The notes below the pieces were generated by a model. The model searched no databases. It was given only the letters and a program-made list of their open reading frames with translations, and had not been told where the DNA came from. A stretch of DNA of 64,000 nt from Salinisphaera hydrothermalis C41B8 (GTDB lineage: Bacteria; Pseudomonadota; Gammaproteobacteria; Nevskiales; Salinisphaeraceae): positions 1 through 64,000 of the forward strand of contig NZ_APNK01000002.1 in assembly GCF_000732535.1 (NCBI RefSeq). Direction: 5' to 3'. The translations under genes were made by a program, and so were the position numbers. Positions 35,387 through 44,577 of this stretch are shown one piece after another; position 1 is the stretch's first letter, and every line of letters begins with the position of its first letter.

Positions 35387-36850
35387 TCAGTCCGAATGCC
35401 GGGGAACGCGCGGCGGCAGGGGATGCGCGGTCAACCCCGTGAGAGTCCCGTCCAGCCAATACCGGGGTTGATACGTGTTGCGTAAATATACGGCGCTGGT
35501 CGGCTTGGGCGAATGCAGCCGATGCCAGTAGTCATAGGCTGTGAATACGCCCACGTAGAGCGATGCGGATAAAACCAGGGCTCGCACCGCCACATTCGTA
35601 ACGAAGTCGAGGCGGCCCGGGTCGCGTTCGGCCCTGGCGGGTGCTGCCGAAAGCGCAATTCCGCCCGCAAGCCCGGCCACAGTGACGAGCATGAACTGGC
35701 TGGCGGGCATATCGATCACGCCACTTACCATGGCGTGGATGCCCCCGGCAATAAGTGAAGCCGTGACGGCGACGACTAACGCTGGCGGTATGTCGCTGTC
35801 GTCTCTGGTCACCAGCCGTCGTGCGATTCGGATCCACTTGAAATAGAGATAGCCGAGGCCCGATACGAACAGCGCCGCGGCGGGCAGCCCCCATTCAACG
35901 GCCCATTGGAGTACTGCATTGTGCGGATGGGACGCCAACCCTGTGTCGATGGCCGCGAACTGCATCGGTCCGATGCCGAGCCACGGATGAAGGCGAATGT
36001 ATTCAATGGCAATACGCCATAGATAAAGCCTGCCATTCGGTGACGTCGAGAGTAAGTGCTCGGTGGGGCCTTGGCCTCCGTGAAAGAACATTATGAGGTA
36101 TGCGACATAACCACCCGCTGCCAGCGCGGCCATCCCCATGGCGTGGCGGATACCGGCGCGGCCATGGAGCAGGACGACGGCTGCGGTTGCCAGTAGCGTG
36201 GCGTAGCCGGTGCCGCGGCCGCCGGTGCGCCAGTAGAGGGCCCAGAAAAAAATGCCTACCGTGGCGATGAACGCGATCCAGAAGCCTCGTCGCGCTCTCG
36301 TGAGAGGATTTGGCAGGGCAAGGGCAGTTGCCAGGAATGGCAGCAACCACGTCTGATACTGATTGAAGAAACGAATATTGCCGTAAGTGCCGACAGGCTC
36401 GGGGAAGCGCAGCGGGAGGTTGCTGAGCAGAGAAGCGTAGATCGCGATGATCGCAGAGAAGCACGCGAGGACGATTGGAGTAGCGGTCGCGAGCACGATT
36501 AAACGCTCGGGCCGCAGCGATAGACCGGTAAGCGTGGAAGACACGCCGTGGGCCGCAACAAGCGCGAGGAGCAGCGTGTATGTGACTTCCAGCAGGCTCC
36601 AGCTTGGCAGCGAGCTCGCCGCGCTGGAGATAATGCCGAGGAGTAACAGAGCAACGAAAAAAGGAGTCGCCGTGCCGCGTATCGGTTTTCGCCCTCCGGT
36701 CGCGACCATCACGCCGACCAAGCAAAGGGGGCCGGTGATTACAAGGCGTCGAGAATCGAAACCTGAGGCAATTGGAATAATCCAGCCAGTTGCGAGCCAT
36801 AGGCCGGCTATTGCGCTTTGAGAAGCTGATTTCGAGCGATTGGCTAGCAC
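35387..36850 (-). CDS. O-antigen ligase-like / pilin O-oligosaccharyltransferase (PglL/TfpO type)
   Basis: A 487-residue polytopic protein with about twelve membrane segments. The large periplasmic loop and following Wzy_C region carry the ligase signature, GRLYLWRIAIEYIRLHPWLG and LASHPHNAVLQWAVEWGLPA; HPHN...W-x-V-E-x-G-L is typical of PglL-type O-oligosaccharyltransferases. It lies directly downstream of pilA, separated by a terminator and a REP palindrome; in Pseudomonas, Acinetobacter and Neisseria relatives the pilin glycosylation ligase often sits beside pilA. WaaL O-antigen ligase is the main alternative, since the two families share the Wzy_C domain. Confidence 0.75.
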   Translation of the reverse strand: MLANRSKSASQSAIAGLWLATGWIIPIASGFDSRRLVITGPLCLVGVMVATGGRKPIRGTATPFFVALLLLGIISSAASSLPSWSLLEVTYTLLLALVAAHGVSSTLTGLSLRPERLIVLATATPIVLACFSAIIAIYASLLSNLPLRFPEPVGTYGNIRFFNQYQTWLLPFLATALALPNPLTRARRGFWIAFIATVGIFFWALYWRTGGRGTGYATLLATAAVVLLHGRAGIRHAMGMAALAAGGYVAYLIMFFHGGQGPTEHLLSTSPNGRLYLWRIAIEYIRLHPWLGIGPMQFAAIDTGLASHPHNAVLQWAVEWGLPAAALFVSGLGYLYFKWIRIARRLVTRDDSDIPPALVVAVTASLIAGGIHAMVSGVIDMPASQFMLVTVAGLAGGIALSAAPARAERDPGRLDFVTNVAVRALVLSASLYVGVFTAYDYWHRLHSPKPTSAVYLRNTYQPRYWLDGTLTGLTAHPLPPRVPRHSD

Positions 36851-36911
36851 GCGCTTTACATGAAGCGAAGGGATGCAGACTTGCCTTAATGTCTCAGGCT
36901 GCGATCTGTCG

Positions 36912-36942
36912 GATTACGCCTGCGGCTAATCCGACCTACGCG
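36912..36942. repeat. single REP-like palindrome (B type)
   Basis: GTCGGATTACGCCTGCGGCT followed by AATCCGACCTACG, a lone copy of the B palindrome between the ligase gene start and the pilA terminator. The rest of 36851-37156 shows no gene. Confidence 0.85.
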
Positions 36943-37156
36943 ACTTGTGAGTGAGTCTTGCAGTCAGCATCCCGATCATTAGAGGCAGGCATCTGCAATA
37001 CAACGAGGGGCAACCCAGAAAGCGCTCCTTGGGTTGGTGCTGAGCAGATAGCTGCGACGGTAACTATTTGAAGTGTCGAACCTCAGATCAAGCTTGCCAT
37101 GCAAGCTGGTGATAGTTGAAGCGGCGAATAATACCTTGAGACAATTTATTTTCTCG

Positions 37157-37182
37157 ATAAAAAGCCCCAGTTAACTGGGGCT
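37157..37182 (-). terminator. rho-independent terminator of pilA
   Basis: A perfect 20-bp palindrome AGCCCCAGTTAACTGGGGCT (37163-37182) followed on the minus strand by TTTTTAT, 21 bases after the pilA stop. It should limit readthrough of abundant pilA mRNA into the ligase gene. Confidence 0.92.
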
Positions 37183-37203
37183 CACATCCAACAGGTCTAA
37201 AAA

Positions 37204-37647
37204 TTAGGACCCTCGACAATTAGCCGGTACATATGCCGAGTCGAGCCCGTTAGTGGAGCAAGTCCAAGTTATCGAATTTGTAGGCGGCGTGCCTGCAGAC
37301 AATGCTTTTCCGCCGCTTTTAGGAGTAAGAATTAGCTCCTTCGCGCCGGTTCCTGGAATTTTGTCTGTATAGCTTACAGTGATCGCCCCGGTGCTAGAAT
37401 CGACGCTTAAGCCACTAACAATATCAGTTGTTTGCCCTGTTTCGGCGCCCTTGCTGAGATCATCCGACCCATTCATAGCATTTTCAGCAACAGTCGTTTT
37501 AAGAGACGATGCGAGGTTAATTCCCTCCGTCACTTTCGATCGGGCGACGTAATTCTGATACTGCGGAATCGCGATCGCGGCGAGAATGCCGATGATCGCG
37601 ACCACGATCATCAGTTCGATCAGTGTGAAGCCTTGTTGCTTCTGCAT
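37204..37647 (-). CDS. pilA: type IV major pilin PilA
   Basis: A 147-residue type IVa pilin. The leader MQKQQG is cut before Phe7 by PilD; the mature N-terminus [20 protein letters not shown] has the conserved Glu5 and is the membrane/assembly helix. The globular domain ends with the D-region disulfide pair Cys...Cys (TWTC..., ANC). The last residue after the loop is Ser (CRGS), the kind of C-terminal Ser that TfpO-type ligases glycosylate in some Pseudomonas pilins. AGGGGG lies nine bases before the ATG and a sigma-54 promoter is upstream, as for PilSR-controlled pilins. Confidence 0.95.
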   Translation of the reverse strand: MQKQQGFTLIELMIVVAIIGILAAIAIPQYQNYVARSKVTEGINLASSLKTTVAENAMNGSDDLSKGAETGQTTDIVSGLSVDSSTGAITVSYTDKIPGTGAKELILTPKSGGKALSAGTPPTNSITWTCSTNGLDSAYVPANCRGS

Positions 37648-37707
37648 TGCGGGTTCCCCCTTGAAAAGTGCTGAAAATAGTCACGCGGACTGGTGCACGC
37701 GTATCAA

Positions 37708-37723
37708 AGCATAAGCTGTGCCA
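37708..37723 (-). promoter_or_regulatory. sigma-54 promoter of pilA
   Basis: On the minus strand TGGCACAGCTTATGCT fits TGGCAC-N5-TTGCW with one mismatch, with the invariant GG and GC dinucleotides exactly ten bases apart. It lies about 60 bases before the pilA ATG, as in PilR/RpoN-dependent pilin genes. Confidence 0.8.
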
Positions 37724-37824
37724 GCCGGGAACCGCAGTTTAATCAGAAAGTTGACGTGAATGCCAGAGGCCTTTTGCCTCGGGCCGCCGTCATAAAGTGA
37801 CGTGGTGCGTCACTTCGCTGCCGT

Positions 37825-38043
37825 CTAGCGGCCGCGGTAGGTAATACGGCCCTTGCTGAGGTCGTACGGCGTGATCTGAACGGTGACGGTGTCGCCACGC
37901 AGGATACGGATGTAATGCTTGCGCATCTTGCCGGAAATATGGGCGGTCACGATGTGGCCGTTTTCCAGCTTCACGCGAAAAGTGGTGTTGGGCAGGGTCT
38001 CGACGACCGTGCCTTCCATCTCGATATGCTCTTCTTTTGCCAT
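37825..38043 (-). CDS. infA: translation initiation factor IF-1
   Basis: A 72-residue OB-fold protein, the exact usual length: [40 protein letters not shown] and [22 protein letters not shown]-1 binds the 30S A site with IF-2 and IF-3. It follows aat, as in many gammaproteobacteria, 125 bases away. A GGAGCTAAT motif precedes the ATG. Confidence 0.98.
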   Translation of the reverse strand: MAKEEHIEMEGTVVETLPNTTFRVKLENGHIVTAHISGKMRKHYIRILRGDTVTVQITPYDLSKGRITYRGR

Positions 38044-38168
38044 TAGCTCCTGATCTCTTGCTCGGCGCGGTAGAACGCGCCGGATTATCTGTCAACTGGG
38101 CGCGCGGTTCAATCGCTACGCGGATTCTGGGTGCGCGGCATGGCTAAATCCAAGCCAATCAACCGCAT

Positions 38169-38939
38169 TCAGCTGGTGCTGGATGTGCTGTCGCGCGATG
38201 TGTTTTCAAGATGCGCGCTGGATTGCGGCGCATCGATGTCGAAAGACCACGGGGCCGGCGGGGCACGCTCCGGCCTCGGCAGGCGGATCGCCTCGAGAAA
38301 ACGGGCGCGGGAGATGTCTATAGCGCCCATGCGATACAGATGCGGTGAGCCGACCTGGCCGTCGAGGTAGCGATAGCCCCAGGCGTGCAGTTGCCGGGCG
38401 AGCCAGGTGAGCGCGATTTTGCTGGCGTCGGGCTCGGTGCTGAACATGGATTCGCCGAAGAACACGCGGCCGCGGGCGATGCCGTAGAGCCCGCCGATGA
38501 GTCGGTGCTCGCGCCATACTTCAATCGAGTGGGCGTGGCCCATTTGATGCAGGCGTTGATAGGCGGCGCGCATTTCCGGCCCCAGCCAGGTGCCTTCGCG
38601 ATGAACGCGCAGCGCGGCGCACTGGTGGATGACGCCGTCGAAATCGCGATCCAGAGATACGGCGTAGTCGTGCCGGGCCAGAATGCGCTGAAACCGGCGC
38701 GACACATGCACGCCGTCGGTCTCGAACACGGTGCGCGGGTCAGGGGACCACCAGAGGATCGATTCCTCTGGGTTGTACCAGGGAAAAATACCGAGCGAAT
38801 AGGCGCGTAGCAGTCGCTGCGGCGACAGGTCACCACCCATGGCGAGGAGGCCATTCGGCTCCTCGAGCGCGAGGCTGGGATCCGGAAAGGCGCCGTCAGG
38901 CTGGTTGGGATCGAGCCAGTACAGCCGGATGCCGCTCAC
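38169..38939 (-). CDS. aat: leucyl/phenylalanyl-tRNA-protein transferase
   Basis: A 256-residue transferase that adds Leu or Phe from tRNA to proteins with N-terminal Lys/Arg, making them ClpS/ClpAP (N-end rule) substrates. Diagnostic sequence: YWLDPNQPDGAFPDPSLAL, GLLAMGGDLSPQRLLRAYSL, GIFPWYNPEESILWWSPDPR, GTWLGPEMRAAYQRLHQMGH, FFGESMFS and YLDGQV...HLYRMGA. GTG 38939 overlaps the preceding gene's stop (GTGA). The C-terminal tail after SFDIDAP is Ser/Thr-rich and longer than usual. Confidence 0.95.
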   Translation of the reverse strand: MSGIRLYWLDPNQPDGAFPDPSLALEEPNGLLAMGGDLSPQRLLRAYSLGIFPWYNPEESILWWSPDPRTVFETDGVHVSRRFQRILARHDYAVSLDRDFDGVIHQCAALRVHREGTWLGPEMRAAYQRLHQMGHAHSIEVWREHRLIGGLYGIARGRVFFGESMFSTEPDASKIALTWLARQLHAWGYRYLDGQVGSPHLYRMGAIDISRARFLEAIRLPRPERAPPAPWSFDIDAPQSSAHLENTSRDSTSSTS

Positions 38940-40078
38940 GATTGCATCGCCGGTGTCTGGGAGAAATTGCAGCGGTCGCGTTGTTCGGCCTCGAACGCGG
39001 CCATCATCTCGGCCTCGCGCTCCACGAAATCGCCGATGGCATGGTCGAGGCGCGGATCGGCGATGACATGCGTCGACCACGTCGGCACCGGCTCGAAGCC
39101 ACGCCGGATCTTGTGTTCGCCCTGGGCGCCGGCGTCGAAGCAGGCGAGACCGTTCTCGATGCAGTATTCGATGCCCGCGTAATAGCAGGTCTCGAAATGC
39201 AGGCTGTGGTAATCGGTTTCGCAGCCCCAGTGGCGACCATACAGCGTATCGCCGCTATGCATCATGAAGGCCATGCCGACCGGTCGGTCGTCGTGATAGG
39301 CGATGAAGAACAACACCTCGTCGCGCAACCGGGTGGTGAGTTCGGCGAAAAATTCCGGCGTCAGGTACGGGTCCTGGCCGCGGATCGCATAGGTGCGGCC
39401 ATAGAACGCATAGAGCGTTTGCCAGAGCTCATCCGAGATGTCCGCCGGGCGCCGGACACTCACTTGTACGCCGGCGTCCGCCATGCGACGGCGCTCGCGT
39501 TTGATCTCCTTACGGCGTTTGGATGACAGCTCGCCCAGGAATGCCTCGAAATCGGCGTAGTCGCGGTTGAACCAGCGATACTGGCATCCGCGCCGGGCAT
39601 GGGCTTCGGCGCCGAGCATGGCAGCGGTCGACGCGTCGTCGCCGAACAGGCTGTGCAGCGACGACACGCCCATGTGTTCCGGCAGTCTGGCCAGGGCGCC
39701 GGCCAGCGCGCGCCGGGCGCCATCGTCGCGGGCCAGCAGGCGCGGGCCCGATACGGGCGTGAACGGCACCGCGTTCAGCAGCTTCGGGTAGTAGTCGAGG
39801 CCGACCTGGTCGTATGCATTGGCCCAGGCGAAATCGAACACGAATTCGCCGAACGAGTGGTCCTTGAGATACAGGGGGGCAGCGCCGACCAGGGTGCCGT
39901 CGTCAGTACGAAGCAGCGCGTGTGCGGGCTGCCAGCCGAGATGGGGCGATACACTGCCGCTGGCTTCCAGCGAGGCCAGAAAACCGTGCTGAATAAACGG
40001 CTGATCGGTGCCGCAGAGCGTGTTCCACTCCGCGGCATCCACGTCGAGAATGCTTTCGACCTGCGTCAGTGTCGCCAT
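38936..40078 (-). CDS. GNAT-fold protein of the DUF482/FemAB-like family
   Basis: A 380-residue member of COG3146, a GNAT-superfamily group often annotated as peptidoglycan-associated acyltransferase but without a proven reaction. Family segments: PFIQHGFLASLEASGSVSPH, GWQPAHALL, SVSLHSLF-like block at VSSLHSLFGDD, SKRRKEIKRERRRMADAGV, YLTPEFFAEL, LYGRHWGCETDYHSLHFETC, YYAGIEYCIENGL and AGAQGEHKIRRGFEPVPTWS. It is cotranscribed with aat through a four-base overlap, a common gammaproteobacterial arrangement. Confidence 0.88.
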   Translation of the reverse strand: MATLTQVESILDVDAAEWNTLCGTDQPFIQHGFLASLEASGSVSPHLGWQPAHALLRTDDGTLVGAAPLYLKDHSFGEFVFDFAWANAYDQVGLDYYPKLLNAVPFTPVSGPRLLARDDGARRALAGALARLPEHMGVSSLHSLFGDDASTAAMLGAEAHARRGCQYRWFNRDYADFEAFLGELSSKRRKEIKRERRRMADAGVQVSVRRPADISDELWQTLYAFYGRTYAIRGQDPYLTPEFFAELTTRLRDEVLFFIAYHDDRPVGMAFMMHSGDTLYGRHWGCETDYHSLHFETCYYAGIEYCIENGLACFDAGAQGEHKIRRGFEPVPTWSTHVIADPRLDHAIGDFVEREAEMMAAFEAEQRDRCNFSQTPAMQS

Positions 40079-40121
40079 GATGTCGAAGGATGAGATGTAT
40101 GGCGGCGGAGTGGCGTCGCCG

Positions 40122-40457
40122 TCAATTCAGGGCATAGCTCTGGGGCAGGGTTTCGCGCAGGGCAAACTGGACGCAGGCGTCGTGCTCGAACTCGTTGAGC
40201 TCGTCCTGGGCATCGCGCGCGCGATCGGCCTCGGTCAGGCGCCCGGCATCGTCGAACTTCACGATGGCGCCGAGTGTCTTGACCTGGATTTCGCCCTCGT
40301 CGTTGGCCTGGTCGTCGAAAGCCACCTGGACGTAGCGCAGCTGCTGGTCGGCAAAGCGCGGCAGGTCCTGTTTGCCTTCCGCGACCGCCGACGCCTCGTC
40401 TTCGGTGAACTCTTCCATGGAACCGTTTTCGGTAAGCAGGAAATGGCGGACCGACAT
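40122..40457 (-). CDS. conserved hypothetical acidic protein
   Basis: A 111-residue, acidic, soluble protein beginning MSVRHFLLTENGSMEEFTED and containing LRYVQVAFDDQANDEGEIQV. I recognise no domain; it has no signal peptide or membrane segment. It lies 43 bases upstream of the DUF482 gene on the same strand and probably heads the operon with aat. The reading frame shows normal codon bias for the window, supporting a real gene. Confidence 0.7.
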   Translation of the reverse strand: MSVRHFLLTENGSMEEFTEDEASAVAEGKQDLPRFADQQLRYVQVAFDDQANDEGEIQVKTLGAIVKFDDAGRLTEADRARDAQDELNEFEHDACVQFALRETLPQSYALN

Positions 40458-40629
40458 CGTTACCTCGTATTGGCCTCGTATGTCGTCGATATTGGCGCAA
40501 ACAGCCTGAATTCAAGCGTCTGGCGGCACGACCACAACAGGCCCTTCGTTGCCTCGGTTACACTATGGGCATGAGGGCAGCGCAACCACAACCCAACCTC
40601 TTCGATATTTGGCTCGGAGCGCATTGTTA

Positions 40630-43128
40630 ATGGCCAGGGCAGCGACCAAACAGGGCAAGGCGAACACCTCGTCCAAGGCGGCCAAGGCCGGCCCGAAGAA
40701 CAGTAGCCGCGCCGCGGCCAACGACGCCGACGAAGCGCCCAGCGCGTATCGCCAGCGCCTGGGTCGACTGCTGCGCGAAGCGGCGTTATTCATCGCGATG
40801 GCGATTACGCTGTTTCTTCTGGCCGCGCTGATCTCCTACGATCCGGCCGATCCGGGCTGGTCGAACAACGGCAACGGCACTGCCGTGCGCAATCTGTTGG
40901 GCGTGCCCGGCGCGTGGTTTGCTGACGTGCTGCTGAGCCTGTTCGGCTATCTCGGCTTTATCTTCCCGTTTCTGGTGCTCTACGGCGGCTGGCTGGTCTT
41001 CGTCGATCGCGATCGGCCGAGCGGCGAGCTGATGTCCAAGAGCATTCGTGCCGGTTCGCTGTTGCTGTGCCTTATTTCGGCCTGTGGTCTGGCGTGGCTG
41101 ACGTTCGGCGGCATTCAGGCCAGCGGCTTGCCGCAGGGCGCCGGCGGCGTGGTCGGCGCAGCGGCGGCCCGTCCGCTGGCCGGCGTCATCAAAATGGTCG
41201 GCGCGGCCTGGGCGTTGATCACCGTGTTCGTGATCACGCTGTCCATGGGGCTCGGCTTCTCGTGGCTTGCCGTGGCCGAGCGCATCGGCCATTTCGTGCT
41301 GGGCGGGGCGGTCAACATGGTAATGTCGGTGGTCGATCGGATCGGCGCCTGGCGCGCGGAACGCGCCGAGCGCGCGGCCGAGCGGGCCGCGGCGCCGCCC
41401 AAACCCAAGCGCGAGAAGAAAGCCAAGCGCAAGGCACCCAGCGTCGACGACGCTGGCGCAGCCAAGCCGGCCGCTGCTCCGGCCCCCGCCGAGACGGCGA
41501 AAGCAAGCGCGCCGGTCGCGGTCAAGAAGCCAAAGAAAGACAAGAGCAACAAGCGCAAGGCCACCCAGCTCGATCTGCCCATGGACGAGCAGGTCGATGT
41601 GCCCACCTACGATCCGGAACGCGACAGCCCGATCCCGCCGATCGAGTTGCTTGACCCGGCGCGCGAGCCCAAGGGCGATCAGGACGAGGCCGTGCTCCAG
41701 CATATGTCGGAGCAGCTCGAACAGCATCTGGCCGATTTCAACGTGCAGGCCAAGGTCGTGGCCGTGCAGCCGGGCCCGGTGGTGACGCGCTTCGAGATCG
41801 ACCCGGCGCCCGGCGTGAAGGTGAACCAGATCTCAAATCTGTCGAAGGATCTGGCGCGCGCCATGTCGACCACCAGCGTGCGCGTGGTGGAAGTCATCCC
41901 CGGTAAATCGGTGGTGGGTCTGGAAATTCCGAACGCGGACCGCGAGATCGTGGCGCTGCGCGAGATTCTCGATTCCTCGCTCTATGCCAAGGCCAGCTCG
42001 CCGCTGACGCTCGCCCTCGGCAAGGACATCGGCGGCAGCCCGGTCACGGCCGATTTGGCCAAGATGCCGCATATGCTGGTGGCCGGCACGACCGGTTCGG
42101 GTAAATCCGTGGCGGTGAACGCCATGATTCTGTCGATCCTGCACAAGGCGACGGCCGAAGAGGTCCGCCTGATCATGATCGACCCCAAGATGCTGGAGCT
42201 GTCGGTCTACGAAGGTATCCCGCATCTGCTGGCGCCGGTCGTCACCGACATGAAGGATGCCGCCAACGCGCTGCGCTGGTGCGTGGGCGAGATGGAACGC
42301 CGCTACAAACTCATGGCCGCGCTCGGCGTGCGCAACATGGCCGGCTTCAATACCAAGGTGAAGAAAGCCATCGAAGCGGGCCAGCCGATCGAGGACCCGA
42401 TCGCGAAGAACGCGCAGTCGAACGAGGCAGCCGAAGCCGGCGAAGAACTGCCCACACTCGAGCCGTTGCCGGCGGTGGTCATCATCGTCGACGAGCTCGC
42501 CGACATGATGATGGTGGTGGGCAAGAAGGTCGAAGAGCTGATCGCCCGTATCGCCCAGAAGGCCCGTGCGGCCGGTCTGCACATGATTCTGGCGACCCAG
42601 CGGCCATCGGTGGATGTGATCACCGGCCTCATCAAGGCCAACATCCCGACTCGCGTCGCCTTCCAAGTGGCCTCGAAGATCGACTCCCGCACGATTCTCG
42701 ACCAGCAGGGCGCGGAAAGCCTGCTCGGACACGGTGACATGCTCTATCTGCCGCCCGGGACCGGCTTTTCCAACCGCGTGCACGGCGCCTTCGTGGATGA
42801 TCACGAAGTGCACAAGGTGGTCGAGTATCTCAAGCAGACCGGCCAGCCCGACTATATCGAGGAGATCCTCGAGGGCGGCGCGGACAACGCCGAGGGCGGT
42901 GGCGAAGGCGAGGACGACGTCGAGGCCGATCCGCTCTACGATCAGGCGGTGGCGATCGTGCTCAAATCCCGCAAGGCGTCGATCTCGTATGTCCAGCGCC
43001 GGCTGCGCGTGGGCTACAACCGGTCGGCGCGGCTGATCGAGCAGATGGAGAATGCCGGCATCGTCGGCCCGGCCGAAGGCAGTGGCGGGCGCGAGGTGCT
43101 GGCGCCGGCCCCGCCGGACGACGACTGA
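40630..43128 (+). CDS. ftsK: DNA translocase FtsK
   Basis: An 832-residue septal DNA pump that clears chromosomal DNA and activates XerCD at dif. ATG 40630 is followed by a short basic tail and four membrane segments (to ~210), a short Ala/Lys/Pro-rich linker (~240-330), then the alpha-beta motor with Walker [18 protein letters not shown] (~485) and Walker [15 protein letters not shown]. DLDxH-like downstream motifs ([26 protein letters not shown]-type segment [20 protein letters not shown]) and the gamma winged-helix domain ([20 protein letters not shown]) close the protein. The linker is much shorter than in E. coli, as in most bacteria. Confidence 0.97.
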   Translation: MARAATKQGKANTSSKAAKAGPKNSSRAAANDADEAPSAYRQRLGRLLREAALFIAMAITLFLLAALISYDPADPGWSNNGNGTAVRNLLGVPGAWFADVLLSLFGYLGFIFPFLVLYGGWLVFVDRDRPSGELMSKSIRAGSLLLCLISACGLAWLTFGGIQASGLPQGAGGVVGAAAARPLAGVIKMVGAAWALITVFVITLSMGLGFSWLAVAERIGHFVLGGAVNMVMSVVDRIGAWRAERAERAAERAAAPPKPKREKKAKRKAPSVDDAGAAKPAAAPAPAETAKASAPVAVKKPKKDKSNKRKATQLDLPMDEQVDVPTYDPERDSPIPPIELLDPAREPKGDQDEAVLQHMSEQLEQHLADFNVQAKVVAVQPGPVVTRFEIDPAPGVKVNQISNLSKDLARAMSTTSVRVVEVIPGKSVVGLEIPNADREIVALREILDSSLYAKASSPLTLALGKDIGGSPVTADLAKMPHMLVAGTTGSGKSVAVNAMILSILHKATAEEVRLIMIDPKMLELSVYEGIPHLLAPVVTDMKDAANALRWCVGEMERRYKLMAALGVRNMAGFNTKVKKAIEAGQPIEDPIAKNAQSNEAAEAGEELPTLEPLPAVVIIVDELADMMMVVGKKVEELIARIAQKARAAGLHMILATQRPSVDVITGLIKANIPTRVAFQVASKIDSRTILDQQGAESLLGHGDMLYLPPGTGFSNRVHGAFVDDHEVHKVVEYLKQTGQPDYIEEILEGGADNAEGGGEGEDDVEADPLYDQAVAIVLKSRKASISYVQRRLRVGYNRSARLIEQMENAGIVGPAEGSGGREVLAPAPPDDD

Positions 43129-43257
43129 CCTTCCCTCGGTGTTCGGTGCCAGTTCAGTAGTGATTCACGGCGGCGGCGCCACGCTCGCGTCGCATCGATA
43201 TTATTCAATCTACGCGCGGCGCGTGCAGATGCCGCCCGTAAAAACGAGGATCCAGGT

Positions 43258-43911
43258 ATGCGGATGACCCGCTGGCTTGTCGCTTTCGTGATGCTTTGCG
43301 TGGCCGGAATGGCCCAGGCAGAGCAGGGGTCGAAGACCCTGCAGGCGTTCTACAACAAGGTGCATACGCTGTCGGCCGACTTCCAGCAGGTCCAGCGCGA
43401 CGACAATGGCAACGTCGTGCAGCAGGCCAGCGGTACGTTCCTGCTGTCGCGGCCGAAGGAATTCCGCTGGGAATACAAGCAGCCGTACAAGCAGATCATC
43501 GTCAGCAACGGCAAGGTTTTCAAGTTTTACGACGTGGATCTGGCTCAGGTGACCGTGCGCGACATCGGCGCCACCCTGAAGGCCACGCCGGCGTTGTTGC
43601 TTACCGGCGGCGAGGCACTCAACGACGCGTTCAAGATCACCGACGGCGGCAAGCACGATGGCCTGACCTGGGTGCATCTGACGCCCAAGGCCAAGGATAC
43701 GGACTTCAAGTCGGTGGACCTGGGCCTCAAGAACGACGTGCCGGCGCTCATGAAGCTGCATGACAACCTCGGGCAGACCACGAGCATCACCTTCGGCAAT
43801 ATCAAGATCAACCCGAAACTGCCCGAGTCGAAGTTCACGCTCCACGTGCCGGATAACGTCGAAGTCGTCGACGGGCGGGCCAACGGCAAGGGCCAGGATG
43901 GCGCGCATTGA
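43258..43911 (+). CDS. lolA: outer-membrane lipoprotein carrier protein LolA
   Basis: A 217-residue periplasmic chaperone that ferries lipoproteins from LolCDE to LolB. A Sec signal peptide cleaves after AQA (residue 21). The beta-sheet fold shows LSADFQQVQRDDNGNVVQQA, GTFLLSRPKEFRWEYKQPYK, QIIVSNGKVFKFYDVDLAQV and the usual C-terminal DNLGQTTSITFGNIKINPKL. The ftsK-lolA-rarA order is conserved in gammaproteobacteria. Its stop overlaps the next gene's TTG. Confidence 0.95.
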   Translation: MRMTRWLVAFVMLCVAGMAQAEQGSKTLQAFYNKVHTLSADFQQVQRDDNGNVVQQASGTFLLSRPKEFRWEYKQPYKQIIVSNGKVFKFYDVDLAQVTVRDIGATLKATPALLLTGGEALNDAFKITDGGKHDGLTWVHLTPKAKDTDFKSVDLGLKNDVPALMKLHDNLGQTTSITFGNIKINPKLPESKFTLHVPDNVEVVDGRANGKGQDGAH

Positions 43912-44303
43912 CGGTTAACGGGTTTCGCCGCCTCTGGTTGGGCATCGGGCTCGCACTGTGCGCGGTCTTTATCTACGGCTGCCTGATGCCGAACCCGCCG
44001 TCCGAGCCGGGTATACCGTTCTTCGATAAATTCGAGCACGGTTTCGGGTTTCTCGTGATGGGTGCCTGGTTCGGTGCGTTGTATCCCAATCGGCGGGTGC
44101 GCGTGCTGTTGGCGCTGTCCGCGTTCGCCGCGGCCACCGAAATCATGCAGTGGGCGAGCGGTTATCGCGACGGCGATCCGTACGACTGGATGGCCGATAC
44201 CGCTGGCGCGGCCGTTGCGTTGACTCTGTTGCGCGCGATGGGCATCGATTGGGTTGGTCGTATCGGCGCGCGTCTGGTCGTGGCGAGCCGGGCGGGTGTC
44301 TGA
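43908..44303 (+). CDS. VanZ-like membrane protein
   Basis: A 131-residue protein with four membrane segments: ALCAVFIYGCLMP, an amphipathic DKFEHGFGFLVMGAWFG, RVLLALSAFAAATEIMQW and the C-terminal DWMADTAGAAVALTL. F-D-K-x-x-H...G and E-x-x-Q...D-x-x-D-x-x-A-N/D-T-x-G are VanZ-family motifs. Apparent start TTG 43908 overlaps the lolA stop (TTGA). Function in this context is unknown; VanZ itself gives teicoplanin resistance, but most homologues are uncharacterised. Confidence 0.75.
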   Translation: MTVNGFRRLWLGIGLALCAVFIYGCLMPNPPSEPGIPFFDKFEHGFGFLVMGAWFGALYPNRRVRVLLALSAFAAATEIMQWASGYRDGDPYDWMADTAGAAVALTLLRAMGIDWVGRIGARLVVASRAGV

Positions 44304-44577
44304 GAATCGATTCGACTAATGCGGCGAGAGCGGCTACGGCGGCGCTCGCGATGGCGGCAGAGCTGGAAAAGAGCGACGTCGTCTGGCGGCGCCACATAAG
44401 CAGCCCTGGCAGCGCCCTGTGGTAGCGCGAGTGGCATAAGCTTTAACCACGATCCTCACCACGCCGCGCGAGTGTTACATTCGCGCGATATGTCGTTGAT
44501 GGTTGATGCTGGAGGGTCGACTCGAGCCGCCCAAAGCATCACCGCTCCCGTATTCACCGCGCAACCGCAAGAACGCC

